The position numbers were made by a program, and so were the translations under genes. Below the pieces are notes generated by a model, which had not been told where the DNA came from, did no database searches, and saw only the letters and a list, made by a program, of their open reading frames with translations. A stretch of DNA of 38,931 bases from Akkermansia muciniphila (GTDB taxonomy: Bacteria > Verrucomicrobiota > Verrucomicrobiia > Verrucomicrobiales > Akkermansiaceae), in the NCBI GenBank assembly GCA_945860285.1, contig CAMAQB010000027.1, positions 1-38,931 of the forward strand, written 5' to 3'. Each line of letters begins with the position of its first letter. Position 1 is the stretch's first letter. Positions 1-8,142 of this stretch are shown piece after piece.

Positions 1-126
1 CGCAACGCCCTACTAGCGGTCATCCCCTTCACCGATAAACAAAGGCTCCCAGCCCTAATCGCCGATTACCAAAACTCCCCGAGCCTAGCAATCAAACTGA
101 TTCTTCACGCCAGTCCGGTCCCGTAA
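1..126 (+). CDS. Possible 3' end of a gene cut by the window edge
   Basis: Frame 1 is open from the first base to a TAA at 124-126. It gives about 41 residues with a plausible protein-like pattern (…NALLAVIPF…LPALIADY…LILHASPVP). The family was not recognised; small P-II-like or regulatory proteins can end this way, but this is only an impression. If it is real, only about 20 bp separate its stop codon from the first CRISPR repeat. That leaves almost no room for a conventional leader on this side. Confidence 0.35.
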   Translation, partial: RNALLAVIPFTDKQRLPALIADYQNSPSLAIKLILHASPVP

Positions 127-146
127 CCCCTCAAGCCAATCGCCCT

Positions 147-1606
147 GTCCCAAGACCCCCCAAAGCCGAAAGGCATTGAAGACTTACGAGTCTTTGTGCG
201 TGGGTCTTCAAGTGGGAATCAATCCCAAGACCCCCCAAAGCCGAAAGGCATTGAAGACCCGTTGGCCTGACCGCGATTAGGTCTTGGTAGTATTCTATCC
301 CAAGACCCCCCAAAGCCGAAAGGCATTGAAGACCAACATCGGGCAACCACACCCGAAAGTTATCGCTTCAATCCCAAGACCCCCCAAAGCCGAAAGGCAT
401 TGAAGACTACCTAGTGCTTTGATTGATTGTTTACTTAGCCGCTACAATCCCAAGACCCCCCAAAGCCGAAAGGCATTGAAGACATTGTTGGTGTTATCGC
501 TGGTTACTTGCGCGGCAAATCATCCCAAGACCCCCCAAAGCCGAAAGGCATTGAAGACGTCCGCGGGGTTGGCCTGGCTTCCATTGCGCCACAATCTATC
601 CCAAGACCCCCCAAAGCCGAAAGGCATTGAAGACACGCTGAACTTCCACGTCCCATTTTCATTTTTTGATCCCAAGACCCCCCAAAGCCGAAAGGCATTG
701 AAGACAATGAGTTGTGGCGACTCCATTGGAGATTTTCACGTCCATCCCAAGACCCCCCAAAGCCGAAAGGCATTGAAGACTAATACTGGTTGTCATGGTG
801 TTGTGGTGTTTGGTGGTTATCCCAAGACCCCCCAAAGCCGAAAGGCATTGAAGACCCCTTGCGGCGTGGAACTCTTCCAATTTTTCTTTAGTATCCCAAG
901 ACCCCCCAAAGCCGAAAGGCATTGAAGACACAAGTACTTCGTACTTGTCTTGCGCTGCCAATGCAGCATCCCAAGACCCCCCAAAGCCGAAAGGCATTGA
1001 AGACCAGGGCGGCGATAGCCAAGCTGGATACGATCCGAAGCGATCCCAAGACCCCCCAAAGCCGAAAGGCATTGAAGACACGCTTTTTACAGCGTGCTTA
1101 ACAAGCAACTCATGCTTGTATCCCAAGACCCCCCAAAGCCGAAAGGCATTGAAGACGCGATCGCTTGCGCGATTAGTTTGTCAAGGGGATTGACTATCCC
1201 AAGACCCCCCAAAGCCGAAAGGCATTGAAGACTAGCACAAAGCAAGCACTAGGCAGGGGCTCTACCTAGTATCCCAAGACCCCCCAAAGCCGAAAGGCAT
1301 TGAAGACACCGCCAGAGACGCGGCCTCCCGGACCGCCGCAGCGGCATCCCAAGACCCCCCAAAGCCGAAAGGCATTGAAGACCCGGCGGGGACGGCGAAT
1401 CCAATAACCCGGACGAATATCCCAAGACCCCCCAAAGCCGAAAGGCATTGAAGACTTTCCGGCGACAACGGCAGCCATTTTGACGCACGGCGAAATCCCA
1501 AGACCCCCCAAAGCCGAAAGGCATTGAAGACCGCCGGAGCGAGACATGAGCCGCCCTCCGTGGACGGCAATCCCAAGACCCCCCAAAGCCGAAAGGCATT
1601 GATCAC
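147..1606 (+). CRISPR. CRISPR array, 20 repeats and 19 spacers (type III-B associated)
   Basis: Twenty near-identical repeats of 37 nt begin ATCCCAAGACC and end GGCATTGAAGAC. Their 36-nt invariant parts start at 148, 223, 298, 372, 448, 523, 599, 670, 745, 820, 894, 969, 1044, 1121, 1197, 1272, 1347, 1420, 1496 and 1571. Spacers are about 34-40 nt and all different. The repeat contains a GNRA-capped hairpin: GCC-GAAA-GGC, extended by CAA/TTG across an A-A mismatch. Cleavage after GGCA would leave the 8-nt handle TTGAAGAC, which resembles the ATTGAAAC/G handles of Cas6-processed type I/III crRNAs. This argues for plus-strand transcription. The last repeat is degenerate (GATCAC instead of GAAGAC), as expected of a trailer end. 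The first repeat has G instead of A at base 1. Against this orientation, the left flank may be coding, while 1607-1708 on the right is A/T-tract-rich and leader-like. The strand is therefore probable, not proven. No cas1, cas2 or cas6 lies nearby. Confidence 0.97.
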
Positions 1607-1708
1607 TTTCTTCGAGCACGTCGGGCTGACTGAGGTCATACCTACCTGGGGAAAATCCGCAAAAAAGAAAAAATTCCCTGACCACGGGCAAATATTTCAG
1701 ATGGTGGC

Positions 1709-2521
1709 TTGCGAACTCCCATTATCCCGTTATCGTTCCTCCGCAATTTTACCAAAGCACAACCTACACAAACGATGAAACCACTCCTTGCCAGCCTCCT
1801 CACCACCGGAGAACTCACCACCGCCGCCGAACGCCTGCACCCGGTGTTCGTGCTCGCCCTCGCTGGCCAGCCGCTGCTGCTGCAGATCCTCGCTGCCGCT
1901 GAGCAGCACCGCAGCGCCCTGGTCCTCTCCGCCACCCGCAAGGATGGCAGCGACTTCACCGATCCACTGCGGCTCGCGGATGCCGCGCGGGATGCAGCCT
2001 TCATCAGCCTGCGGAACTTCGCCACCACTTGGTCCACCACGCCCACCGCCAGCGCTGGCATGAGCGCCGCCGCCGCCCGCCTCGTGCAGATCTTCACCCA
2101 CCACGGCAATACCCTCTACACCCTCGGCTACGCCCAGGAAACCGCCAAGATCAACGAACTCATCACCGATCTGCGCAGCCCCGCCGCCACCGCAGACCTC
2201 ACCACCCTCAGCCTAACCGCCCTGTTTGCCGAACTCGTCAGCAAACAGCAGGAATTTGAGAGCCTCATGGCCGACAAGATCGCCACCGAGAGCGGCCAGA
2301 ACCTGCCCACCATCAACCAACACCGTCCGCAACTCGAGCGTTACCTCAACCTCCTGCTCGCCGCCATCGAGGCCGCCGCAGAAATCCAGCCCAGCGCCGC
2401 GCTGTCAAAATGGATCGACGAGATCAACGACATCATCACAGTGATTACCACGCCAGCGCTCGCCCGCCGCACCCGCCAGGAGCACGAGGTCACTCCCCCC
2501 AGTGCCCCACCCACGGCTTAA
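1709..2521 (+). CDS. DUF6261-like helical protein of unknown function
   Basis: The 270-residue product is Ala/Leu-rich and almost entirely helical. Its pattern (N-terminal IPLSFLRN; central DAARDAAFISL; QETAKINELI; a C-terminal four-helix-like stretch) resembles DUF6261 proteins of Bacteroidota and Verrucomicrobiota. Those have an LRN segment at the start and a Y…ETxxIxxLIxxL motif in the middle. The start is a TTG at 1709; the frame has a stop at 1679-1681. An internal ATG at 1775 is the alternative, but it would remove the LRN segment. No function is known for the family. It sits between the CRISPR array and the cas operon, but nothing ties it to immunity beyond position. The last ~20 residues (TPPSAPPTA) look like a disordered tail. 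Confidence 0.65.
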   Translation: MRTPIIPLSFLRNFTKAQPTQTMKPLLASLLTTGELTTAAERLHPVFVLALAGQPLLLQILAAAEQHRSALVLSATRKDGSDFTDPLRLADAARDAAFISLRNFATTWSTTPTASAGMSAAAARLVQIFTHHGNTLYTLGYAQETAKINELITDLRSPAATADLTTLSLTALFAELVSKQQEFESLMADKIATESGQNLPTINQHRPQLERYLNLLLAAIEAAAEIQPSAALSKWIDEINDIITVITTPALARRTRQEHEVTPPSAPPTA

Positions 2522-2540
2522 TCCTCTATCGGCATCGCCT

Positions 2541-2788
2541 CGCAGCTCCCCAGGACTTTTTTGGGCCAAAAGGAAATTCCCCGGAGCTCCCCAGGACTTT
2601 TTTGGGCGAAAAGGAAGTTCCCCGGAGGTCCCAGAGGCTTTTTTGGGGCCAAAAGGAAGTTCCTCGGTGCTCCCCAGGGCTTTTTTGGGTGTAAAAGGAA
2701 GTTCCCCGGACCTGCCAAAGGCTTTTTGGGCGAAAAGTATGTTCCCCGCAGCTCCCCAAGGCTTTTTTGGGCGAAATGGAAGTTCCTG
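2541..2788. repeat. Six tandem ~41-bp repeats between the DUF6261-like gene and cas10
   Basis: Six units of 40-42 bp lie head to tail at 2541-2582, 2583-2623, 2624-2665, 2666-2707, 2708-2747 and 2748-2788. Each reads roughly GGAGCTCCCCAGGAC, then a T5-T6 run, GGGCGAAAAGG and AAGTTCCCC. Units differ at scattered positions, so this is not recent amplification. Single units can fold into small hairpins (for example CCCAA…TTGGG in the last unit), and GGAAGTTCC is itself palindromic. There are no spacers, so it is not a CRISPR array. Repeat-containing reading frames on both strands are translations of the repeat and are not called as genes. Confidence 0.9.
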
Positions 2789-2833
2789 AGTCAGTTTCTC
2801 GGCAGAACGGGAAAAAAATGTATCTCCCGCACT

Positions 2834-2852
2834 CCAAAGCCGAAAGGCAATG
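2834..2852 (+). repeat. Solitary CRISPR-repeat-like hairpin upstream of cas10
   Basis: Sixteen consecutive bases (CCAAAGCCGAAAGGCA, 2834-2849) match the core of the array repeat exactly. After one mismatch, TG also matches, giving 18 of 19. The match covers the GCC-GAAA-GGC hairpin but not the 5' CCCAAGACC part or the GAAGAC end. It stands alone 155 bp upstream of the cas10 start and more than 1.2 kb from the array. It may be a decayed repeat, or a hairpin in the cas mRNA leader that a Cas6-type protein could bind. The second reading is inference. Confidence 0.6.
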
Positions 2853-2900
2853 CAGGCGCGACGTGAGGGGCGGGCCGCACGACCAGAGATTTCAGCAAGG

Positions 2901-2922
2901 TTTTTCACATATCAGTGAAAAA
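2901..2922. promoter_or_regulatory. Inverted repeat upstream of cas10
   Basis: TTTTTCAC, ATATCA, GTGAAAAA form a perfect 8-bp inverted repeat with a 6-nt centre, 84 bp upstream of the cas10 start. The stem is A/T-rich with two G-C pairs, so a regulator-binding site is more likely than a terminator. No clear -35/-10 pair or strong ribosome-binding site could be picked out between here and the ATG at 3007. Confidence 0.35.
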
Positions 2923-3006
2923 AAACATCCCCGGACATCTTTATTCTTTCCGCCACGGGAATAACCAGCTATTTGCTGTATCACTCGCCTGAGCCACCAC
3001 ATTCAC

Positions 3007-5757
3007 ATGTCATCCGATCCCACATTCTGGAAACGCAAACTCGCCGCCTACTTGCATGATAGTCCTGATAAGGTTCTCAGCATTGTGGATCACGAGCAGC
3101 GTGCCCGTCGCATCTCGGGGGAGACACTTCCCGAGGAATCCTCCCGAAAGGAAGCTGACTGGGCTGCATCCGCTGCGGATCGTTTGCCATTTCCTCCGTC
3201 GAACACGACGAGGTCGGGACTCTCCTGCTTCAAGCACCCGCTGGGAGGCAGTGTACTAGACTTTAACGAGAAAAGTCTGGCTGTCGGTGTGGCGGAGGAA
3301 ATTTCTCAAAAGACACGTCCGGTGCTGAATGAAGAGGATGCCCGGGCCGCTTTCATCGCCACTTGGAGATTCTGGCGCAACTGGGCTTCTTCCACTCACC
3401 GGGATTTCGCGCTCTACCCTGCGGAGACCAGGCTTCCCGACCACACAATTTGGAACCACCTCGCTGTCACCAGCGCCATGCAAGGATGTCTGGGCGGTGA
3501 ACCGTGGAAACGGAAAGACGATACCGGCGTGGCGGATCACCCGTGTTTCCTGCTCTTCACCATCGGTCCTGTGCAGGAGTTCATCGCCCAAGCCCGCACC
3601 ACCCGCGACCTCTGGAGTGGTAGTTACTTATTGTCCTATCTCATCGGTCACGTGCTCAAACGCATCGCCCTCGATTTCGGCCCTGATCACGTCATTTTTC
3701 CGAACCTCTGTGACCTGCCGTTGATCGACCTACTACTCAAAGATGAAGTGTGGGAAAAAACCAGCACCAGCAACGGGAAAGACCTCTTCAAGGCGTTTGA
3801 CTATAATGGAACCAGCGCTGAACGGCAACGGTTGCTGACACCAGCAGTGCCGAATCGTTTCCTAGCGGTTTTGCCGACCAACATGGCAGAACATCAGCAG
3901 CGAGGTGAAGAGTTTGCGTCGGCTGAGGCCTATGCCGATCATCTTGCGGCAGATTTGCGGAGGTTCTATTGCAAGGAAATCGCCGCCAGTGTGATGGACT
4001 GCGCCGAGAAGTGCTTTGGGGCTGATTTCCAAGCGAACCGCTTTGTCGATCAGGCTTCCCGGGCATTGGAAATTCACTGGCAAATCCTGCCATGGCCCAA
4101 GGAGTTCGCTGAGGTCGAACGCAACGCTGAGCAACTTCCACGCGATAACGCTGATGGAGAGTTCACGCCTCGTGCCGGTCTCGAGACCATCAACGACCTC
4201 TGTGCGCACGGCGGGGACAGCCGATATGTAACTGCCGACAAGAAACCCAAGAATGTGGCCTCTGCTTGGAGCGCACTTTACTCTCTCACCGAGTGGGCCA
4301 TTGACGGAACCAAAGCCGTGCGCCCTTTCGCGGGTTGGAGCGCGGGACGTGTCACGACCGGAAAAACCAACAGCAAAGACGCGCTCAATGGCAGGGAGGA
4401 AGCCGTCCTTCAAGTAGGAGACCGAGGCGATGAGTTCTCCGCAAAAATTAGGGAACAACTCGTAAAAGACAAACTGTTCAAAGATGGTGAAACCTTCGGC
4501 TCCTCCAGCCTTGTCAAACGCCTCTGGCCCTATACTTGGCTTTGTGAGCAACACGATTTTAAGCCGGAACATCTGGCGATGCCCAACACCCGATCAATTG
4601 CAGCGCACGCGCCGTGGAATCGCGACGCCGACGACGAGGTGCCGGACTCTGCTGGGGAAAAGTACTTTGCGGTTCTCGCCCTCGATGGCGACAGCATGGG
4701 AAAATGGATCAGCGGCGCGAAGACACCGAAACTAAAAGATATACTCTCCGATGAAGCCGTCAAGACCTATAGCGATGCATCAGCCAACCTTGAAAATCGT
4801 CGTCCGCTTTCTCCTTCTTGGCACCTCCAGTTTGCCGAGGCACTGGGAAACTTCGCCCAGCATGCTGCACGTCGCATTGTCGAGGCCTTTGATGGCCGGC
4901 TGATTTACGCTGGTGGAGATGATGTGCTCGCGCTGCTGCCTGCGGATACCGCCTTGCAATGCGCGCAGGCTCTCCGGCTTGCATTTCAAGGTGATCCCAA
5001 GTTGAACCAGGCAGCCCGTGGAGTATTGGTGGGTAAAGAAGACAAAAGGAAATCCGATGGTATTACGCCTTTGTTCAACATTGAACATCCAGGCTTTCTT
5101 CAACTCACACCTGCCGCCACCCCACGCTACGGCACCGGCGCTGGATTGCTCGACGATCCCGTCAACTTCCCCGCCATCGTCCCCGGCCCTGCTGCGGACT
5201 GTTCCGTCGGCATCGCCATCGCACATTTCAAATCACCGTTGCAGGATGTGGTGCGGGCAGCGCAGAAGGCCGAAAAGCACGCGAAAACGCAACTCGGTCG
5301 CTCTGCGGTAGCAGTCTCGCTTTTCAAGCGCTCCGGTGAAATCACCGAGTGGGGTTGCCAGTGGGAAAGCGGTGGGCTGGCACTGTATGCCGCCATTGCT
5401 GATGGATTGGATAAAAAGGTACTCAGTGCCAAGTTCCCTCACCGGGTCTGCCAGTTGTTGGAACCCTATTTGACCAGCCGCAGTGGCTTACCTGGCCAAA
5501 CGGATGTCTTCACTACGGCAGAGGCCATCGCTATTATCGAAAAGGAATTTGCTTTCGCCATCGAACGCCAATCGGATGCCGGACATAAGAAATCCAACCA
5601 GGAAAAACTCATGAAGAAACTGTCCGACTATCTCCAAGAAATTCCCAACACAGTGCCTCAAAAACTCCTCACCGTCCTCATCGGCCTTTGCACCACTGTT
5701 GCCTTTGCCCACCGCACAAAATCCGCAGACGCCACCAAAGAGCCGAAAGGCAGCTAA
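3007..5757 (+). CDS. cmr2: Type III-B CRISPR Cas10 (Cmr2)
   Basis: The 916-residue product is the large subunit of the Cmr interference complex. Near the N-terminus H17-D18 in YLHDSPDK is the HD-type motif seen in Cmr2 proteins. Residues ~183-215 hold the Cmr2 signature GPVQEFI…ARTTRDLWSGSYLLS. The palm (cyclase) domain has LDGD around 559-562 and the intact catalytic GGDD at 636-639 (YAGGDDVLALL). On target-RNA binding, Cas10 proteins with intact GGDD make cyclic oligoadenylates, so signalling capacity is expected. The HD motif suggests possible DNase activity, which many Cmr2 proteins have lost; this cannot be judged from sequence alone. It is the first gene of the cmr operon, and cmr3 starts 3 bp after its stop. 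The last codons (…KEPKGS) are encoded by DNA resembling the CRISPR repeat core. Confidence 0.96.
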   Translation: MSSDPTFWKRKLAAYLHDSPDKVLSIVDHEQRARRISGETLPEESSRKEADWAASAADRLPFPPSNTTRSGLSCFKHPLGGSVLDFNEKSLAVGVAEEISQKTRPVLNEEDARAAFIATWRFWRNWASSTHRDFALYPAETRLPDHTIWNHLAVTSAMQGCLGGEPWKRKDDTGVADHPCFLLFTIGPVQEFIAQARTTRDLWSGSYLLSYLIGHVLKRIALDFGPDHVIFPNLCDLPLIDLLLKDEVWEKTSTSNGKDLFKAFDYNGTSAERQRLLTPAVPNRFLAVLPTNMAEHQQRGEEFASAEAYADHLAADLRRFYCKEIAASVMDCAEKCFGADFQANRFVDQASRALEIHWQILPWPKEFAEVERNAEQLPRDNADGEFTPRAGLETINDLCAHGGDSRYVTADKKPKNVASAWSALYSLTEWAIDGTKAVRPFAGWSAGRVTTGKTNSKDALNGREEAVLQVGDRGDEFSAKIREQLVKDKLFKDGETFGSSSLVKRLWPYTWLCEQHDFKPEHLAMPNTRSIAAHAPWNRDADDEVPDSAGEKYFAVLALDGDSMGKWISGAKTPKLKDILSDEAVKTYSDASANLENRRPLSPSWHLQFAEALGNFAQHAARRIVEAFDGRLIYAGGDDVLALLPADTALQCAQALRLAFQGDPKLNQAARGVLVGKEDKRKSDGITPLFNIEHPGFLQLTPAATPRYGTGAGLLDDPVNFPAIVPGPAADCSVGIAIAHFKSPLQDVVRAAQKAEKHAKTQLGRSAVAVSLFKRSGEITEWGCQWESGGLALYAAIADGLDKKVLSAKFPHRVCQLLEPYLTSRSGLPGQTDVFTTAEAIAIIEKEFAFAIERQSDAGHKKSNQEKLMKKLSDYLQEIPNTVPQKLLTVLIGLCTTVAFAHRTKSADATKEPKGS
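5735..5752 (+). repeat. Second CRISPR-repeat-core look-alike at the cmr2/cmr3 junction
   Basis: CCAAAG and CCGAAAGGCA, the two halves of the repeat core, occur here separated by a 2-nt insertion (AG). The GCC-GAAA-GGC tetraloop hairpin is therefore regenerated at 5742-5751, eight bases before the cmr3 start codon. It is inside the cmr2 reading frame. The match is shorter and gapped, so chance is possible. Its place at a gene junction in the cas operon is what makes it worth recording. Confidence 0.35.
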
Positions 5758-5760
5758 TCC

Positions 5761-7044
5761 ATGAACACCATTTTACTCCATCCCACCGACGTTCTTTTCT
5801 TCCGCGATGGCCGCCCGATGGGCGGAGCCTCCAGCGGACAAGGAGCTGCGTGGCCACTGCCGAATGTGATCAATCATGCGATCCACGCGGCGCTGCACCG
5901 GGCTGGGTTTGACGGCGTGCATAAACACGTACCCGGGCGATCCTCCAGCACGCGAGATTTTTCGGAAGAGAACCGTGAGTCACACGGTCGCGTTTTCGGC
6001 TCTCTCACCTCCGCAGGTCCGTTCCCGGTCTGCACCAACGGAGTCGCTGATACATGGTTTTTCACCCGCCCTACCGATGCTGATGACAGCGGAAAATCCG
6101 TGCTTTTCCCCGTGAAACCAGTCGGTGCATCCAGCCTGCCTCGTCCACTGAAATATGCCGTGGGCAACAGCAAGGCACCCAGCAAAGAATCCCCGAAGAA
6201 TTGGTGGAGTGAAGGTGCCTGGAATGCCTACCTGGGCAAAACTCAGAACGATGACTTGGCTAGTTTCAAGAGCGACTCGGACTTTGCCGACACCGAGCAC
6301 GTTTACGGCATCGAGATTTCCGAGGAAAGCGGCAGCGTGGTGGATGGCCAGTTTTATTCCGCTCATTATTTGCGCCTCCGTCCCGGCTGGGGTCTCGGAG
6401 TTTTTTCTGAAGCCTGGGACAAAGACCTCAATGGCGATCTGGTTAAGAAACTTCTCAATGGCTCCGGCAACCAAATCATCACCGGTGGGCAGCAGCGAGT
6501 CTGCACCGCTGAATGCCAGGCAACGGAGCGGCTGCCATTGCCTGTCGGGGCGACAATCACCGGCACCCGCGTCAAATGGGTGCTGCTCACCCCGGCGATC
6601 TTTCCCGAAATCAACGAGCACAAAGGTGGTTGGCTGCCCAGCTGGGTGGACAATGATGGCAATGTGCAGCTTCTCGACGGCCCGGGCAAAAACTACGCCC
6701 AACGCCACAAAGTGCCGGCAGGGAATCCGATCAAAGCCCAACTCGTAGCCGCCATCACCGGCAAACCGATCACCGTTACCGGCTATGCGCTGCCGAATTC
6801 CGCCGATCCTGATCGGCAGGTTGGCGGAGCCAAATCCACCCACCTCGCAGTCCCCGCCGGAGCCGTCTATTATTTCGAAGCAGCATCCGAAGCCGATGCC
6901 AAGTCACTCGCCGCTGCTCTCAACTGGCATGGCAGCAACACCAACCCGACTACCATCCGCAACCGCCGCAGCACCCTCATGGGCGAAAAAGGCTTCGGCC
7001 TCGGCGTTTGTACTAACTGGGATTTTCATTCAGCCAATTCTTAA
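5761..7044 (+). CDS. cmr3: Type III-B CRISPR RAMP protein Cmr3
   Basis: The 427-residue Cas5-like subunit of the Cmr complex normally contacts Cas10 and holds the crRNA 5' handle. The N-terminus has the family signature LHPTDVLFFRDGRPMG (residues 5-21). The C-terminus has the glycine-rich RAMP loop (MGEKGFGLGV). It starts 3 bp after the cmr2 stop, so the two are surely cotranscribed. A 94-bp gap follows before cmr4. Length is normal for the family. Confidence 0.93.
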   Translation: MNTILLHPTDVLFFRDGRPMGGASSGQGAAWPLPNVINHAIHAALHRAGFDGVHKHVPGRSSSTRDFSEENRESHGRVFGSLTSAGPFPVCTNGVADTWFFTRPTDADDSGKSVLFPVKPVGASSLPRPLKYAVGNSKAPSKESPKNWWSEGAWNAYLGKTQNDDLASFKSDSDFADTEHVYGIEISEESGSVVDGQFYSAHYLRLRPGWGLGVFSEAWDKDLNGDLVKKLLNGSGNQIITGGQQRVCTAECQATERLPLPVGATITGTRVKWVLLTPAIFPEINEHKGGWLPSWVDNDGNVQLLDGPGKNYAQRHKVPAGNPIKAQLVAAITGKPITVTGYALPNSADPDRQVGGAKSTHLAVPAGAVYYFEAASEADAKSLAAALNWHGSNTNPTTIRNRRSTLMGEKGFGLGVCTNWDFHSANS

Positions 7045-7138
7045 TTACCAATTCCTCCTGCTAACTTTACTGACATCCGCAGACATCCATACATTTCCAC
7101 ATTCCTCACCCGGCCACTATCCTACCCAAATCGTAACC

Positions 7139-8131
7139 ATGAACACACGCCTACTCTTCATCTTCACCCGCACGCCGCTCCATGTAGGAGCCGGAGCCAG
7201 CGTCGGTGCCATCGATCAACCCGTTCAGCGCGAGCGGCATACAGGGTTTCCGATTATTCCGGCATCAAGCCTCAAGGGCAGCTTCGCGGATCAATGGAAC
7301 GAAGACTTGGTCGAGGAAGATACCAAGGACGGCGGCAAGAAGAAAGTCCGCGTCAATGATGCCGGTGCGATCACCGTGGCCGCATGGCTCTTCGGCTCGG
7401 ATTCCGACAAGCCTGCTTTTGCCGGTTCACTCCTTTTCTCCGAAGCCCGCGTCCTCGCCTTCCCCATCCGCAGCGCGAAGGGCAGTTATGCATGGATCAC
7501 GTGTCCACTGATGCTACAAAGGGCGGCACGGGATGGGGTCTTTGGCTCCAAGACGGATGCAACTGGCAATGCCAACATGCTGCGTGACTCAATGGATATC
7601 TTCAGTGAGCCTGACGACGACAAAGCAATCTATGGAGGAAATGTTATCGACCTCACGGGCAAGGTTGTGCTGGAAGAATATTGCTTCAAACAAAGTCAGG
7701 TAAACAATGCTCCCGCGCCACTGCCTACGGGCTTAGCCGACGCGCTCGCAAAGCTTGTCCCCGATGACGCAATCTTCTCCTCTATCAGCGACCGCCTGGT
7801 CATTCTCTCCAATGGAACCCTCTCTCACTTCGTCACCACCGCCTGCGAAGTTGCTCAGCATGTTCGCATCTCCGACGAAACTGGCACGGCTGACGGAGGT
7901 GCACTATTCAATCAGGAAAACATCCCCAGCGAAACGCTCTTTTATTCCGTCCTCAATGCCACCAAAAGCCGAGTTCCCATTGGTGATCTAAAAGACAAAA
8001 CGGACAGTGAAGCCTTAACCGCATTCAAAGCCAAGATCGATGCGCTAAAGGTTTTTCAGTTCGGCGGAGACGCCTCAACCGGCCTGGGCTTTTGCAGCGT
8101 CGCACTTGACAAATTTCAACCCAATAGCTAA
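7139..8131 (+). CDS. cmr4: Type III-B CRISPR RAMP protein Cmr4 (target-RNA slicer backbone)
   Basis: The 330-residue Cas7-like backbone subunit is polymerised along the crRNA and cleaves bound target RNA every 6 nt. The N-terminus is typical: TRTPLHVGAGASVGAID, then QRERHTGFPIIPASSLKG. The aspartate in GAID is residue 26, the position of the catalytic Asp (D26) known from Pyrococcus Cmr4, so RNA cleavage is expected. The frame is open further upstream, but the ATG at 7139 gives the normal Cmr4 N-terminus; the upstream part overlaps cmr3 in another frame and is not coding. A Phd-PIN toxin-antitoxin pair follows after 11 bp. Confidence 0.94.
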   Translation: MNTRLLFIFTRTPLHVGAGASVGAIDQPVQRERHTGFPIIPASSLKGSFADQWNEDLVEEDTKDGGKKKVRVNDAGAITVAAWLFGSDSDKPAFAGSLLFSEARVLAFPIRSAKGSYAWITCPLMLQRAARDGVFGSKTDATGNANMLRDSMDIFSEPDDDKAIYGGNVIDLTGKVVLEEYCFKQSQVNNAPAPLPTGLADALAKLVPDDAIFSSISDRLVILSNGTLSHFVTTACEVAQHVRISDETGTADGGALFNQENIPSETLFYSVLNATKSRVPIGDLKDKTDSEALTAFKAKIDALKVFQFGGDASTGLGFCSVALDKFQPNS

Positions 8132-8142
8132 CTTAGCTAACC

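Noticed and set aside
1157-1164. GCGATCGC in spacer 14, identical to the cyanobacterial HIP1 octamer
   Set aside because: A single octamer in one spacer is too little to infer a cyanobacterial phage source.
131-1691. Many reading frames on both strands with repeating peptides across the array
   Set aside because: They are translations of the CRISPR repeat and spacers, with periodic identical segments every repeat unit, not genes.
2541-2788. Tandem block considered as a second CRISPR array
   Set aside because: Units abut each other with no variable spacers, and the repeats themselves have drifted.
2405-2964. Overlapping reading frames with a ~14-residue repeat
   Set aside because: They are translations of the ~41-bp tandem repeat; several frames and both strands are open equally, as expected of a repeat free of stops.
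6785-7138. Upstream extension of the cmr4 frame
   Set aside because: It overlaps cmr3 in another frame and has no RAMP features; the ATG at 7139 gives the normal Cmr4 start and places the catalytic Asp at residue 26.
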